This document shows, piece after piece, positions 8,557-18,340 of a stretch of DNA of 64,000 bases. Numbering within the stretch: position 1 is the first letter of the stretch; each line of letters opens with the position of its first letter. This stretch comes from Pontibacter litorisediminis (lineage in GTDB: Bacteria; Bacteroidota; Bacteroidia; Cytophagales; Hymenobacteraceae), in contig NZ_JARDUA010000001.1 in assembly GCF_029360645.1 (NCBI RefSeq), positions 620,001 to 684,000 of the forward strand. Direction: 5' to 3'. Both the position numbers and the translations under genes were made by a program. The notes under the pieces were generated by a model. The model was not told the DNA's origin. It did no database searches and worked only from the letters and a program-made list of their open reading frames with translations.

Positions 8557-8889
8557 ATGAACGAAAGCAGATTAGCGCAGCTCTTCAAATTTCTGGAAGA
8601 CGACCCCAACGACGCATTTACACTATACGCCATAGCCACCGAATACCGTAAGGAAAACCCGCAGAAAGCGCTGGAATACTATGAAAAACTGCTGCGCGAG
8701 CACGAGAACTACGTGGGCACCTACTATCATGCTGCCAAGCTATACGAGGAGCTGGGCCAAAACGATGTAGCCGAGCAAACTTATAAGAAAGGAATGCTCA
8801 TTAGCCGCCGCGAGGGAAACATGCACGCATTTGCGGAGCTGCAGCAGGCCTACAACAAAATGATGGGCCTGGACTACGAGGACGATTAA
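8557..8889 (+). CDS. Small tetratricopeptide-repeat protein
   Basis: A 110-residue soluble protein made of about three TPR-like helical hairpins (DDPNDAFTLYAIATEYRKEN, ALEYYEKLLREHENYVGTYY, then AAKLYEELGQNDVAEQTYKK). There is no signal peptide and no catalytic motif, so it is probably a scaffold or binding protein. It is divergent from etfB. TAGATTTG at 8518-8525 matches the -7 consensus and would give a leader of roughly 25 nt. The partner is unknown. Confidence 0.85.
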   Translation: MNESRLAQLFKFLEDDPNDAFTLYAIATEYRKENPQKALEYYEKLLREHENYVGTYYHAAKLYEELGQNDVAEQTYKKGMLISRREGNMHAFAELQQAYNKMMGLDYEDD

Positions 8890-9752
8890 CCGGCCGCTAA
8901 CCCTCCTTTGCCGCTTGCATCAAAAATAGTATGCATGCATCATATTTACAAGTATACTTTATACTTGGTGCTACGGTTACGGTTTATTTTCTAACAGCGG
9001 AGTGAGCGTTTGGTTTAGAGGGGGGTAGCGTTGCGGGAAAATCTCCTGAATGGGTATAAAGAAGCGGCGTAAGCGGAGGCTGGCAGCTTACTGTTTTAGC
9101 CGTTTGTTTTTGCCGGCCTGAAACAAGCTATTGTCCAGCTAGTCGCTACTGTTGGTTTTCTCGCTGGCGCGAGGTTGTAACCTAGGCTTTGTATGCTTCC
9201 CTGGCGCAAGCGTCCGCGTGTGCCTTTTCATAGCCGCTGCTTCCTGCAACCTGAACCAAGCTATCCTTACTAGCTACAGCTGAACCTCCAGTCTTACAAG
9301 CGGCTCGTTTCATTTCTAGCTTTGGTGCTCTCTAGCCCGAGAGGGCTCGTCTTCGGGCATCGCGCTGTCTACATTTCCTTTGCTCCTGACGTCGCAATGC
9401 CTTCGGCACCGGAAATCTAGAAGGCGCTCAACCCAAAGACTGGGATCAGGTCCAATAGCTGCTGCTGCTGCTGCTGACAGAGCTAGGTGGTTGGACCCGG
9501 TGCTGCGGACAATTCCCTTCTTAGAGGGGCTAGTGGTGGGTTTACACCTGTAGGGACAGGTTGTAGATACCAGCAGCCATGAAACTTCTCAGTATGAGTA
9601 ATAACAGAGCTCCCCTCCTGGGGTAGGAGCCCTCGAAAAAGCCATGGATGGCAGGAGTGGTTGGAGCAGATAACAGATAGATCTAACAATGGCTGCCCCG
9701 ACCCCATTTAAGCATGGGAAAGAAGTGTGGTCAGAGGGGTATGTACTTTACC
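8890..9752. other. Gene-free stretch of about 860 bp with short palindromes
   Basis: No credible coding frame was found. It begins with a cluster of the 7-mer (AAGTATA 8950, TATACTT 8953 and 8960). It has a (GCT)6 run at 9458-9475, a hairpin ACCTGT-AGGG-ACAGGT at 9546-9561, and other short inverted repeats such as AGCCC/GGGCT near 9335. The mixture resembles decayed dispersed repeats, but no ends or direct repeats define an element. A structured RNA cannot be excluded. Confidence 0.4.
8950..8966. repeat. Cluster of three AAGTATA/TATACTT motif copies
   Basis: AAGTATA (8950-8956) overlaps TATACTT (8953-8959) to make the palindrome AAGTATACTT, and is followed at once by another TATACTT (8960-8966). 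It is the densest instance of the window-wide motif and is not in a gene. Confidence 0.8.
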
Positions 9753-10049
9753 CTACTCCCCTACTAGTTCGAAGAAGCGGACTTTCGTTTTTCCCGGCAC
9801 GAGCTTCACCCCTTTAGGGATGCCTGCATGTGATTCCTTCATGTGGTTTTTATACCATACCAGATAACTCTCCTCGTCTTCCCAATAAGTTAAGAGCCAG
9901 ATTTCGTTGGGGTTATCCTGCGGCACCATCACGTTTAATTTAATAAAGCCAGAAGCATTATCCACCAGGTGCGGGCGGTTAATGAACGCTTCTCGTATTT
10001 CGGGTGCCATGTCATTGGCAATGGTAAAGGTGCTGGATGCGATAAACAT
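9753..10049 (-). CDS. Antibiotic biosynthesis monooxygenase (ABM) domain protein
   Basis: A 98-residue single-domain ABM/dimeric alpha-beta barrel protein (MFIASSTFTIANDMAPEIRE, then SGFIKLNVMVPQ, IWLLTYWEDEESYLVWYKNH). The pattern of a beta strand with V/IASSTF, a central W-x3-Y strand and a helix with SY-x-W-x5-H is seen in HmoA/IsdG-like heme-degrading monooxygenases and in quinol monooxygenases. It is just downstream of the bacteriophytochrome gene (38 bp apart, same strand). A heme-cleaving ABM protein could in principle supply a bilin-like product, but this is only inference from position. Confidence 0.8.
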   Translation of the reverse strand: MFIASSTFTIANDMAPEIREAFINRPHLVDNASGFIKLNVMVPQDNPNEIWLLTYWEDEESYLVWYKNHMKESHAGIPKGVKLVPGKTKVRFFELVGE

Positions 10050-10086
10050 ACGGTATGGGTTAGGCTAAGCCTTTTCTTAATTTGAT

Positions 10087-12321
10087 TTATACTTTAAGGC
10101 ACACGGTAAACGTAGATCCCACATCGGGTGAACTTTCCACGTGCACGCTGCCTCCCAATGCCTGGGCTTGTATCTTGGTAATATACAGGCCCAGGCCCTT
10201 GGCGTCTTTGTTTTTATGAAAGGTGTTATAGAGGTTAAAGATCTTGTGCCCATAGCGTTTCAGGTTTATTCCCTGACCGTTATCGGTTACCGAGATGCAA
10301 ACATGCTCCTGCTCCCGCCACGACCTTACCACAATAAACGGCTGCCGCTCGGGGAACCTATACTTTAACGCATTGGAGATAAGGTTGTGGGCAATGCTCT
10401 CTAAGTATACTTTGGGGGCGGATACCTCATGCACCCTCAGATCCAATTCTATCTTTGCGTTCGTCTCCAGGATGGTAGCCTGCAGGTTCTGCAGTTCACG
10501 GCCGATGACTTCCGGCAGCAAGACATCCTGCTGCTCCATTTTCTGGCCAAGCTCACTCTCCAGGATCATGTTCAGGTCATCCAGGGTAGTGGCCATGTTC
10601 TGCACCATCTTTTCCATCAGCTGCATCACCTGCTCTGCCGTCTCTGGGGTTGGCTGCGCCTGATATTGGTTAAGCAAGCCCTTCATGTTGCTGAGCGGCG
10701 AGCGCAGGTTATGCGCGATGATCTGGGCAAAGTCTTCCAGGCGGCGGTTTTTGGCCTCTACGATCTCTGATGTCTGGGTAAGCTTGCTGTTTAGCTCCTG
10801 CAGGTGCTCCTTCTGGTTCCGAAGCACCACAGAGATCAGGTCTTTCACCAGGGTCTGCGCAATCTCAACTTCATTCAGGCCCCATGGCGCCGATTTGCCA
10901 CGGATCACCTGTTCCCAGCGGGCAAACGATTTGCGGGGGTGTATACGCTGCGAATTTTCCTCCGTCTTCTTCTCCGGCTTTCCCGCCCAGATGCGCTTCT
11001 CAGACAGCTCAGGCTTAAAATACAGCAGGTACTCCCGGTTAAGCTTCGATATTTCGACCGCTAGGAGCCCACTTGCCTGCCCGTGCAGGGTAGCGGAGGC
11101 AGGGTGCAGGTTGGAGAGGCTGCGTGTATAAAAAGTGCTGCCTTCTGCCTCCTTAGCCACCCAGCCAACTAAAGTCCTCAGCTCCGCCTCGTTAGGGGCA
11201 TCACCGTAAGTATAGCATTTGCCACCCAACAACAGCGCTACCCCTGAGGCCTCTGTCAGACCCATGATGGCAGGCAACTGCGCCTGCAGCTCCTCGTCAA
11301 GCTTTGGGCTCTTCTCCAATTGGCGCAACAACTGCTCCTCCTGCCGGCGTAGCTCCTCCAGCTGCCGCAGGTCGCGCCGCTCCTGATGCGCCAGCAGCCC
11401 GTTCGCAAATGCCTGCGCCACGTTCAGGCAAAGCTGCCGCATCCAGAAACTGATAAACACTGGCGACTTATGCTGGCAGGCAATAATGCCCCACAATTTT
11501 CCGTTCGCGATGATGGAAATTGAGAGCGTGGCCTGAACCCCCATGTTCCCCAGGTACTCCAGGTGGATCTCTGATGGGTTGCGCAGCTCCGATAAGATGA
11601 TGTTGGAGGGCTGGCCGGTGACCGGGTTGAAGTAGGGGGTTATCCTTACGGCCGTGGCCGACACGTCCGCAATTTGGCGTATTGGTTTCAGGAGCAGCAG
11701 CGCGCGCGCTTGTGCCGGTATGTCTGTGGCAGGAAAGTGGTGGTGCAGGTAAGAGTGCAGCCCCGGCACTACCTTTTCGGCGATCACCTCCCCATGCCAG
11801 TCCTCGTCAAAACGGTACAGCATCACCTGGTCATAACCGATGGCCTGCTGCACAAACTCACAGGTTAGCTGCGCCTGCGCCAAGACAGAGTCCTGCTCGT
11901 CGAGCTCCCGCAGGAAGCGTGTGTAGGCAGCTGTAATTTCGAGCTGCTGCTGCCCCGCCACCTGTTCTTCAAACGGCTCACACTCCAGCACCAAATGCCC
12001 TTGCGACTCATGCAAAAACCCGAAGAACTGCTTCCCCTGCAGGTGCACCAGTTCCGTATGAATGCCGCTTCTTTGCTGTGCCAGTTGCATTTCCAACTGT
12101 TTATACTCCTCCTCTGTAATAATTCTGCGCAGGGTCTTGCCCAACAGCTCAGCTGGGTCTGCTTGCAGAAAACCAGAGATATTTTCACTTACCTGTTCTA
12201 CCTCCAGGGTCGTTTTGTGTAGGATAAGCTGGAATCCATGCGGCTGGATCCGCCCGATAAGGTGAATCGGTTCCTTTTCGCAATTAGACAGATCTACTTT
12301 GTAATTCTGGTAATTCTGCAT
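10087..12321 (-). CDS. Bacteriophytochrome histidine kinase
   Basis: A 744-residue photosensor kinase. The N-terminal PAS domain carries the biliverdin-attachment Cys14 in DLSNCEKEPIHLIGRIQPHG. The GAF domain has YRFDEDWHGEVIAE, FPATDIPAQAR (usually PASDIP) and IHLEYLGNMGVQATLSISI with the chromophore histidine. A PHY domain follows, then HisKA with phospho-acceptor His537 (AHNLRSPLSN), the N box near 646-650 and glycine-rich DNGQGI and GLGLYIT. It should be a red/far-red sensor that signals by phosphotransfer. No response regulator and no heme oxygenase (bphO) are adjacent, so its partner and bilin source must be elsewhere, unless the ABM protein at 9753 contributes. The kinase core appears complete. 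Confidence 0.93.
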   Translation of the reverse strand: MQNYQNYKVDLSNCEKEPIHLIGRIQPHGFQLILHKTTLEVEQVSENISGFLQADPAELLGKTLRRIITEEEYKQLEMQLAQQRSGIHTELVHLQGKQFFGFLHESQGHLVLECEPFEEQVAGQQQLEITAAYTRFLRELDEQDSVLAQAQLTCEFVQQAIGYDQVMLYRFDEDWHGEVIAEKVVPGLHSYLHHHFPATDIPAQARALLLLKPIRQIADVSATAVRITPYFNPVTGQPSNIILSELRNPSEIHLEYLGNMGVQATLSISIIANGKLWGIIACQHKSPVFISFWMRQLCLNVAQAFANGLLAHQERRDLRQLEELRRQEEQLLRQLEKSPKLDEELQAQLPAIMGLTEASGVALLLGGKCYTYGDAPNEAELRTLVGWVAKEAEGSTFYTRSLSNLHPASATLHGQASGLLAVEISKLNREYLLYFKPELSEKRIWAGKPEKKTEENSQRIHPRKSFARWEQVIRGKSAPWGLNEVEIAQTLVKDLISVVLRNQKEHLQELNSKLTQTSEIVEAKNRRLEDFAQIIAHNLRSPLSNMKGLLNQYQAQPTPETAEQVMQLMEKMVQNMATTLDDLNMILESELGQKMEQQDVLLPEVIGRELQNLQATILETNAKIELDLRVHEVSAPKVYLESIAHNLISNALKYRFPERQPFIVVRSWREQEHVCISVTDNGQGINLKRYGHKIFNLYNTFHKNKDAKGLGLYITKIQAQALGGSVHVESSPDVGSTFTVCLKV

Positions 12322-12463
12322 TGGGTGTTAAGGTGCTGTAAACTGCTCGTTTGTTTAAGGTTGTAAGTTACCAATTATGGATGGGAATGCCATGTTTTTG
12401 AAAGAAGGAATGGTGTTTTTCAAAGTAGGTGCCCTAGTTTAGCTCAACTTTACTGTTGCAACA

Positions 12464-12496
12464 ACAAAACCAACTCCTTTACGGAATTGGTTTTGT
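12464..12496 (-). terminator. Hairpin terminator after pyruvate carboxylase
   Basis: The arms ACAAAACCAA and TTGGTTTTGT are extended inward by TCC/GGA with one mismatch. It lies 26 bp beyond the pyruvate carboxylase stop and before the phytochrome gene. Confidence 0.6.
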
Positions 12497-12521
12497 ATGG
12501 TATACACCGGCTTCTTCTTTT

Positions 12522-15500
12522 TTACGATAGTGTCAGCACCAGATCGTCAGTATTTACCAGTTCCCCCTCCTGCAGCGTGACGCTGGCCACCTCCGCATCG
12601 GCCGAGGCGGTGATGGTTGTCTCCATCTTCATGGCCTCGATCACAAAGAGCGGCGTGTTCTTCTTCACCTTTTGCTCCTTCTCCACCAGTATTTTAGACA
12701 ATAGCCCTTGCAGTGGCGCTCCAATTTGCTTCGGGTTGCCTTTGTCTACCTTCTGATGCTCCACGCGCTCTACTTTCACCGCTCTGTCACGTACGTCGAT
12801 GTTGCGGCTCTGGCCGTTTAGCTTGAAGAAGACCGTACGCATGCCATCCTCGTTCACATGTCCCGTGGACTGGTACTTGATCACGATAGATTTCCCCTGC
12901 GCAATGTCGATGATAGCCTCCTCGCCGGGCTGCAGCCCATAGAAGAACAGGCGCGTCGGGATCTTGGACACATCGCCGTACTGCTCCAGGTGCCTGTGAT
13001 AGGCCTCGTATACTTTCGGGTAGAGCTGGTACGAGAGGAAATCGGTAAACTTCGTCTCCTTCCCAAACTTCTCCTGGAAAGCGTCAAACTCCTTCTCAAA
13101 ATCAACCGGTTCCAGGTGTTCGTTCGGTCTGTCGGTGAACGGCTTCTCCTCTTTCAGGATAATGTCCTGCAGCTTTCTGGGGAAGCCTCCCACCGGCTGT
13201 CCCAACTCGCCTTTAAAAAACGACTGCACCGACTCTGGAAACGAGATCTCCTCTCCCCGCTCCAGCACATCCACGGTCGTCAGGCCATTGGATATCAAGT
13301 ATAAAGCCATATCGCCCACCACTTTAGAGCTCGGCGTTACTTTCACCACATCGCCAAACAGCTGGTTCACCTCGGCGTATGTCTCCTTTATCTCCTCCCA
13401 CTTGTCGCCCAGGCCCAGCGCGTTGGCTTGCGGGCGCAGGTTGGAGTACTGACCGCCCGGAATCTCGTGGCGGTATACTTCTGCCGTGCCTGCCTTCAAC
13501 CCCGACTCAAACGGGTAATAGTACTCCCGCACCGTTTCCCAATAGTTGGAATACTGGTTCAGGCTCTTCTGGTCAAACTCACGGTGGCGCTCCTGGAAAC
13601 GCATCACCTCTACCATAGAATTGAAGTTTGGCTGCGAGGTTAGCCCCGACATGGCCCCCAGCGCCACGTCTACCACATCCACCCCTGCTTCAATGGCTTT
13701 AAGGTAAGTAGCTGATTGAACGGAGGATGTATCGTGGGTATGCAGGTGAATCGGCAGCTTTACCGTATCGCGCAGCGCCGTAATGAGCTCGGTGGCGGCA
13801 TACGGCTTCAGCAGGCCCGCCATGTCCTTCACAGCCAAGATGTGCGCTCCCGCATCCTCCAGTTGCCTGGCCAGCTGCAGGTAATAATCCAGATTATACT
13901 TCGTCTTCTTTGGGTTCAGGATGTCGCCGGTGTAGCACAGGGTGCCCTCGGCCAGGCCTTGGGTACGCTTACGCACAAAATTGATGCACGGCTCCATGCT
14001 CTTCATCCAGTTCAGCGAATCAAAGATGCGGAAGATGTCTACCCCCGTCTCCCACGACTTCTCCACAAAAGCTTCTATCAGGTTATCCGGGTAAGCCTTG
14101 TACCCTACCCCGTTAGACCCGCGGATGAGCATCTGCAGCAGGATGTTCGGCACCGCCTTCCGGATATCGGCCAGTCGTTTCCATGGGTCCTCGTGCAGAA
14201 AGCGCAGGCAAACATCGAAGGTCGCCCCGCCCCATACCTCCATGCTAAAGGTCTGCGGATGGTCTTTGGCATAGGCCTCGGCAATCTTGAGCATATCAAA
14301 GGAGCGCATGCGCGTGGCCAGCAGCGACTGGTGCGCATCGCGGAAGGAGGTATCCGTATAGTGGATAAGCGGGTCGTTCCGTAGCCACTGGGCAAATCCC
14401 TCCGGCCCCAGCTCCGTCAGCCGGTCTTTGGTGCCTTTCTCGTACGGCTTGCTTGTATTGAAACCGTGGAAATCTGGTTTACGCAGCACTTTGTCAGGGT
14501 CTACCTTTTTCACATCCGGGTTGCCGTTCACGATCACGTCGGCCAGGTACGTGAGCATCTTGGTGGCCCTGTCCTGGCGCTGCTTGAACACGAACAACTC
14601 CGGGTGGCTTTTCACAAAGTCCACGGTAGAGTCGCCGGAAATAAACTCCGGATGGCCGATGATGTTCTGTAGGAACTGAATGTTGTGCTTTACCCCCCGG
14701 ATACGGAACTCGTCCAGGGTGCGGGCCATTTTGGTGGCAGCTAGCGGCAGTGTCGGGGCATGCGTAGATACCTTTACCAGCAGCGAATCGAAGAAAGGAC
14801 TGATCTTGGCGCCGGGGTAAACACTGCCCTGGTCCAGGCGTATGCCGAAGCCACCTGCGCTGCGGTAAGCGATGATGGTGCCATAGTCCGGCTTGAAATC
14901 GTTCTCCGGATCTTCGGTGGTGATGCGGCATTGTATGGCCACGCCATTAGGACGCACCACGTGCTGCGGCCCCAGCAGCACCTCCTCGTCATCCAGCCGG
15001 TACCCGTCGGCAATGTAAATCTGCGTCTTGATCAAGTCGATGCCAGTGATCATCTCCGTTACTGTGTGCTCTACCTGGATGCGCGGGTTTACTTCGATAA
15101 AGTAAATGTTGCTGGTGTGCGGCTCTACCAGGAACTCCACCGTGCCCACGTTATTATAGTTGACGGCCTTGCAAATGCGGATAGCATAGTCGTACAGTTT
15201 TTGGCGTGTCTCCTCGTTCAGGCTAATGGCCGGGGCTACCTCCACCACCTTCTGGAAGCGGCGCTGCACCGAGCAGTCGCGCTCAAAAAGGTGCGTGATG
15301 TTGCCATAGCTGTCCGCCACGATCTGCACCTCGATGTGCTTTGGGTTCTCCACGTACTTCTCCAAAAAAACCGTGTCGTCGCCGAAGGCTTTCAGCGCCT
15401 CGTTTTTCGCCTCAAAAAACCCCTTCTCCAGCTGCTCATCATCCCGGATCACGCGCATTCCTCGGCCACCGCCACCGGCGGCCGCCTTCAGCATTAAAGG

Positions 15501-15965
15501 ATACCCGATGCGGTGCGCCTCCTCCAGCGCCGTTTCATAGGTATCCAGGTCTTTCGTATTGCTTTGGATGATGGGCACTTCACAGCTGATAGCCACTTTC
15601 TTGGCGGCGATCTTATCGCCCAGCGAGGCCATTATTTGGGGCTTAGGACCGATGAAGATGATGCCGTTATCGGCGCATCGCTGCGAGAAGTGCTGGTTCT
15701 CTGACAAGAAACCATAACCAGGGTGGATAGCGTCCACGTTGTTCTCTTTGGCGATTTTGATGATGCCGTCGATATCAAGGTAAGGCTGCAGCGGCTGGTT
15801 ATCCTTGCCTATCTGGTAAGCTTCGTCTGCCTTGTACCGGTGCAGGGAGTAACGGTCCTCATAGGTATAAATGGCCACTGTCTCAATGTTCAATTCCGTG
15901 CAGGCACGCAGCACCCTGATAGCGATCTCGCCCCGGTTGGCAACAAGTACTTTTTTAATTTTCAT
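12522..15965 (-). CDS. pyc: Pyruvate carboxylase
   Basis: A multidomain biotin enzyme of 1147 residues from the chosen start (MKIKKVLVANRGEIAIRV). An upstream in-frame ATG at 16025 would add 20 unconserved residues and is less likely. Order: biotin carboxylase (ATP-grasp, AAAGGGGRGMRV, then EVNPRIQVEHTVTEM), carboxyltransferase (DTSFRDAHQSLLATRMR, HTHDTSS, metal and pyruvate site), PC C-terminal domain, and biotinyl domain with VIEAMKMETT near the end, where Lys carries biotin. It makes oxaloacetate from pyruvate and bicarbonate with ATP. Length matches single-chain PYC (about 1150). It is transcribed alone. Confidence 0.96.
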   Translation of the reverse strand: MKIKKVLVANRGEIAIRVLRACTELNIETVAIYTYEDRYSLHRYKADEAYQIGKDNQPLQPYLDIDGIIKIAKENNVDAIHPGYGFLSENQHFSQRCADNGIIFIGPKPQIMASLGDKIAAKKVAISCEVPIIQSNTKDLDTYETALEEAHRIGYPLMLKAAAGGGGRGMRVIRDDEQLEKGFFEAKNEALKAFGDDTVFLEKYVENPKHIEVQIVADSYGNITHLFERDCSVQRRFQKVVEVAPAISLNEETRQKLYDYAIRICKAVNYNNVGTVEFLVEPHTSNIYFIEVNPRIQVEHTVTEMITGIDLIKTQIYIADGYRLDDEEVLLGPQHVVRPNGVAIQCRITTEDPENDFKPDYGTIIAYRSAGGFGIRLDQGSVYPGAKISPFFDSLLVKVSTHAPTLPLAATKMARTLDEFRIRGVKHNIQFLQNIIGHPEFISGDSTVDFVKSHPELFVFKQRQDRATKMLTYLADVIVNGNPDVKKVDPDKVLRKPDFHGFNTSKPYEKGTKDRLTELGPEGFAQWLRNDPLIHYTDTSFRDAHQSLLATRMRSFDMLKIAEAYAKDHPQTFSMEVWGGATFDVCLRFLHEDPWKRLADIRKAVPNILLQMLIRGSNGVGYKAYPDNLIEAFVEKSWETGVDIFRIFDSLNWMKSMEPCINFVRKRTQGLAEGTLCYTGDILNPKKTKYNLDYYLQLARQLEDAGAHILAVKDMAGLLKPYAATELITALRDTVKLPIHLHTHDTSSVQSATYLKAIEAGVDVVDVALGAMSGLTSQPNFNSMVEVMRFQERHREFDQKSLNQYSNYWETVREYYYPFESGLKAGTAEVYRHEIPGGQYSNLRPQANALGLGDKWEEIKETYAEVNQLFGDVVKVTPSSKVVGDMALYLISNGLTTVDVLERGEEISFPESVQSFFKGELGQPVGGFPRKLQDIILKEEKPFTDRPNEHLEPVDFEKEFDAFQEKFGKETKFTDFLSYQLYPKVYEAYHRHLEQYGDVSKIPTRLFFYGLQPGEEAIIDIAQGKSIVIKYQSTGHVNEDGMRTVFFKLNGQSRNIDVRDRAVKVERVEHQKVDKGNPKQIGAPLQGLLSKILVEKEQKVKKNTPLFVIEAMKMETTITASADAEVASVTLQEGELVNTDDLVLTLS

Positions 15966-16248
15966 GTAAGGTGAGAGTTGTAAAGGTTTAGTTTGTAATT
16001 CCAGCAACACTGGCAGGGCAACCACTGTTAAGTCGATGTTTAACTGCCAATAGAAAATATTAGGTTAGTACAATACTGATATCAGATGCTCATAATACCT
16101 GATTTTGAAGCAGAAGGTTATAGGCTGCCTTAGTGGCATTTTAAGGCACTTTTTGCAGATAAATTGCGGCGCATCGACCCACTCTCCGCAGAACAAAATC
16201 CGCGAGTGCGGGTTAAGCCTTTAAATCTTATTTTAAAGAAGATAAAGC

Positions 16249-16968
16249 ATGCCGTTTAAAGATAAGAACATACTCGTTGTGGGCGGCACCTCCGGCATTG
16301 GGCTGCAAACAGCCAAACTGCTGCAGGAAAAAGGGGCCAACGTGGTCACCGCCTCCCGCAAGCAGTCCGAAGAAGCCGAAGCCCTGAACCTGCAACACCT
16401 GCCACTGGATGTGCTGCAGTTTAACGATGAATTTCTGAAGGAGCTGCCGAACGTGCTGCACGGGCTGGTATACTGCCCCGGAAGTATAAAACTGAAGCCT
16501 TTTGAACGCCTGCAGGTAGAGGATTTCCGCAATGACCTGGAGCTGAATGTGCTGGGCGCGGTACAGGTGCTGAAGGCCGTGGTGCCGCTACTCAAGAAAG
16601 CCGATGGCGCCAGTGTCGTGCTATTTAGTACCGTGGCAGCGCAACTGGGCATGCCGTTCCATACTTCTATCGCCACGGCGAAGGCGGCTGTGCAGGGTTT
16701 AACCGTGGCGCTTGCTGCCGAGTATGCCACTACCCACATTCGCTTTAACGCTGTAGCCCCTTCCCTAACCGACACACCGCTTGCCCAAAGCCTGCTGAGC
16801 ACGCCGGAGAAAGTGGAGGCATCTGCCAAGCGGCACCCGCTGGGGCGTGTTGGGCAGCCGCAGGACATGGCCAATGCCGCCCTGTTCCTGCTCAGCGATG
16901 ACGCTGCGTGGATGACCGGCCAAACCCTGCATGTGGATGGCGGCATGAGCACCGTGAAGTTACTTTAG
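16249..16968 (+). CDS. SDR-family protein lacking the catalytic tyrosine
   Basis: A 239-residue Rossmann protein (MPFKDKNILVVGGTSGIGLQ), with GGTSGIG as cofactor loop and a typical C-terminus (WMTGQTLHVDGGMSTVKLL). At the place of the YxxxK motif the sequence reads HTSIATAKAAV: the lysine is kept but the tyrosine position is Ile. Such Tyr-less SDRs form a recognisable bacterial group, so this is probably not a sequencing error. The reaction is unknown, and it may bind NAD(P)H without standard dehydrogenase chemistry. It ends 70 bp before the photolyase gene on the same strand, which suggests a functional link with light or DNA repair. Confidence 0.82.
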   Translation: MPFKDKNILVVGGTSGIGLQTAKLLQEKGANVVTASRKQSEEAEALNLQHLPLDVLQFNDEFLKELPNVLHGLVYCPGSIKLKPFERLQVEDFRNDLELNVLGAVQVLKAVVPLLKKADGASVVLFSTVAAQLGMPFHTSIATAKAAVQGLTVALAAEYATTHIRFNAVAPSLTDTPLAQSLLSTPEKVEASAKRHPLGRVGQPQDMANAALFLLSDDAAWMTGQTLHVDGGMSTVKLL

Positions 16969-17038
16969 CGCCTAAGTTGCCCATCGTTTAACGAAAAGAA
17001 GGACCCAAATCCCTAATTCTTCATTCCTAATCATAAAA

Positions 17039-18340
17039 ATGCTCCTCTTCTGGTTCCGCCGCGACCTGCGCCTGCACGATAATGCGGGCCTCTACCATGC
17101 CCTTACCTCGGGCAAGCCTGTGCTGCCCCTTTTTATCTTCGACAGCGATATTCTGGACAAGCTCAGCGACAGGAAAGACGCCCGTGTCACCTTTATTTAT
17201 GAGAAGGTACAGGAGCTGCACCGGCAGTTAGAGGCCCGGGGCAGCACGCTGCTGGTAAAGTATGGGAAGCCTATGGAGGTGATACAAACGCTGCTGCAGG
17301 AGTATGCGGTGGAAGGTATCTATACTAACCGCGATTACGAGCCTTACGCCCGCCAGCGGGACAGGCAAGTATACGAGCTGCTGCAAGGACAGGGCTTAGA
17401 GTTTAGAACCTTTAAAGATCAGGTTATTTTTGAGCGGGATGAGATCCTGACGAAAGGTGGCACTCCCTATAAAGTATACACGCCCTACAAGAACGCCTGG
17501 AAGAAAGCCTTCAGCCCAAAGATGGCAGCTCCCTTTACGCCAGAGCACCACTTCGATCAGTTGTGTAAACACCCCGGCTCACAAATACCATCCCTGCAGC
17601 AGATGGGCTTTGAAGAATCTAACTTAAAGGTGCCAGAGCCAGACCTTACTCCTAAAACCCTGCAGGCGTATGGCCAAACCAGGAACCTTCCTGCCAAAGG
17701 CGCGACCTCACGCCTGAGTCCGCACCTGCGCTTTGGTACCGTCAGCGTTCGGGAGGCCGTGCAAATAGCGCTAAAGTATAATGACACGTGGCTGCAAGAG
17801 CTGGTTTGGCGCGAGTTTTTCATGCAGTTGCTGTATCATTTCCCAAAATCAGCTGAAGAGAGCTTTGCCCCTAAGTTCAGGCACATCGCGTGGCGCAATG
17901 ATGAGGCCGAGTTTGAAAAGTGGTGCGAAGGTAAAACCGGCTTTCCCTTGGTGGATGCAGGCATGCGCGAGCTGAACGCCACAGGCTTTATGCACAACCG
18001 GGTGCGTATGGTGGTGGCAAGCTTTCTGGTAAAAGACCTGCTCATTGACTGGCGCTGGGGCGAGGCGTATTTTGCCGAAAAGCTGCTGGATTACGAATTG
18101 GCCAGCAACGTAGGCAACTGGCAATGGGCTGCCGGCACAGGGGCCGAAGCACAGCCCTACTTCCGCATTTTCAACCCCGATAGCCAGGTCACGAAGTTCG
18201 ATAAGCAGCTGCAGTATATCAAGCGCTGGATTCCGGAATACGGGACAGATGCGTACCCAAAACCGATGCTTGACCACACTATGGCACGCGACAGAGCATT
18301 GGCTGCTTACAAAAAATCCATTGCGGAGGCGGAGGCTTGA
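17039..18340 (+). CDS. phrB: Deoxyribodipyrimidine (CPD) photolyase, class I
   Basis: A 433-residue photolyase. The N-terminal antenna domain starts LLFWFRRDLRLHDNAGLYHA. The FAD domain has SRLSPHLRFGTVSVRE, WRNDEAEFEKWCEGKTGFPL, VDAGMRELNATGFMHNRVRM, LLIDWRWGEAYFAEKLLDYE, and ASNVGNWQWAAGTG with the electron-transfer Trp region. It repairs UV-induced cyclobutane dimers using blue light. It is slightly shorter than the E. coli enzyme (472) but all FAD-site motifs are present. It is flanked by an SDR and an SplB-like radical SAM gene, all on the same strand, making a DNA-photodamage block. Confidence 0.94.
   Translation: MLLFWFRRDLRLHDNAGLYHALTSGKPVLPLFIFDSDILDKLSDRKDARVTFIYEKVQELHRQLEARGSTLLVKYGKPMEVIQTLLQEYAVEGIYTNRDYEPYARQRDRQVYELLQGQGLEFRTFKDQVIFERDEILTKGGTPYKVYTPYKNAWKKAFSPKMAAPFTPEHHFDQLCKHPGSQIPSLQQMGFEESNLKVPEPDLTPKTLQAYGQTRNLPAKGATSRLSPHLRFGTVSVREAVQIALKYNDTWLQELVWREFFMQLLYHFPKSAEESFAPKFRHIAWRNDEAEFEKWCEGKTGFPLVDAGMRELNATGFMHNRVRMVVASFLVKDLLIDWRWGEAYFAEKLLDYELASNVGNWQWAAGTGAEAQPYFRIFNPDSQVTKFDKQLQYIKRWIPEYGTDAYPKPMLDHTMARDRALAAYKKSIAEAEA

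Noticed and set aside
9458..9475. (GCT)6 run as a possible phase-variation tract
   Set aside because: It is outside any gene and too short; no promoter or coding frame depends on it.
14760..15497. 245-codon plus-strand frame inside pyruvate carboxylase
   Set aside because: It lies wholly in the biotin carboxylase domain coding region of the opposite strand.
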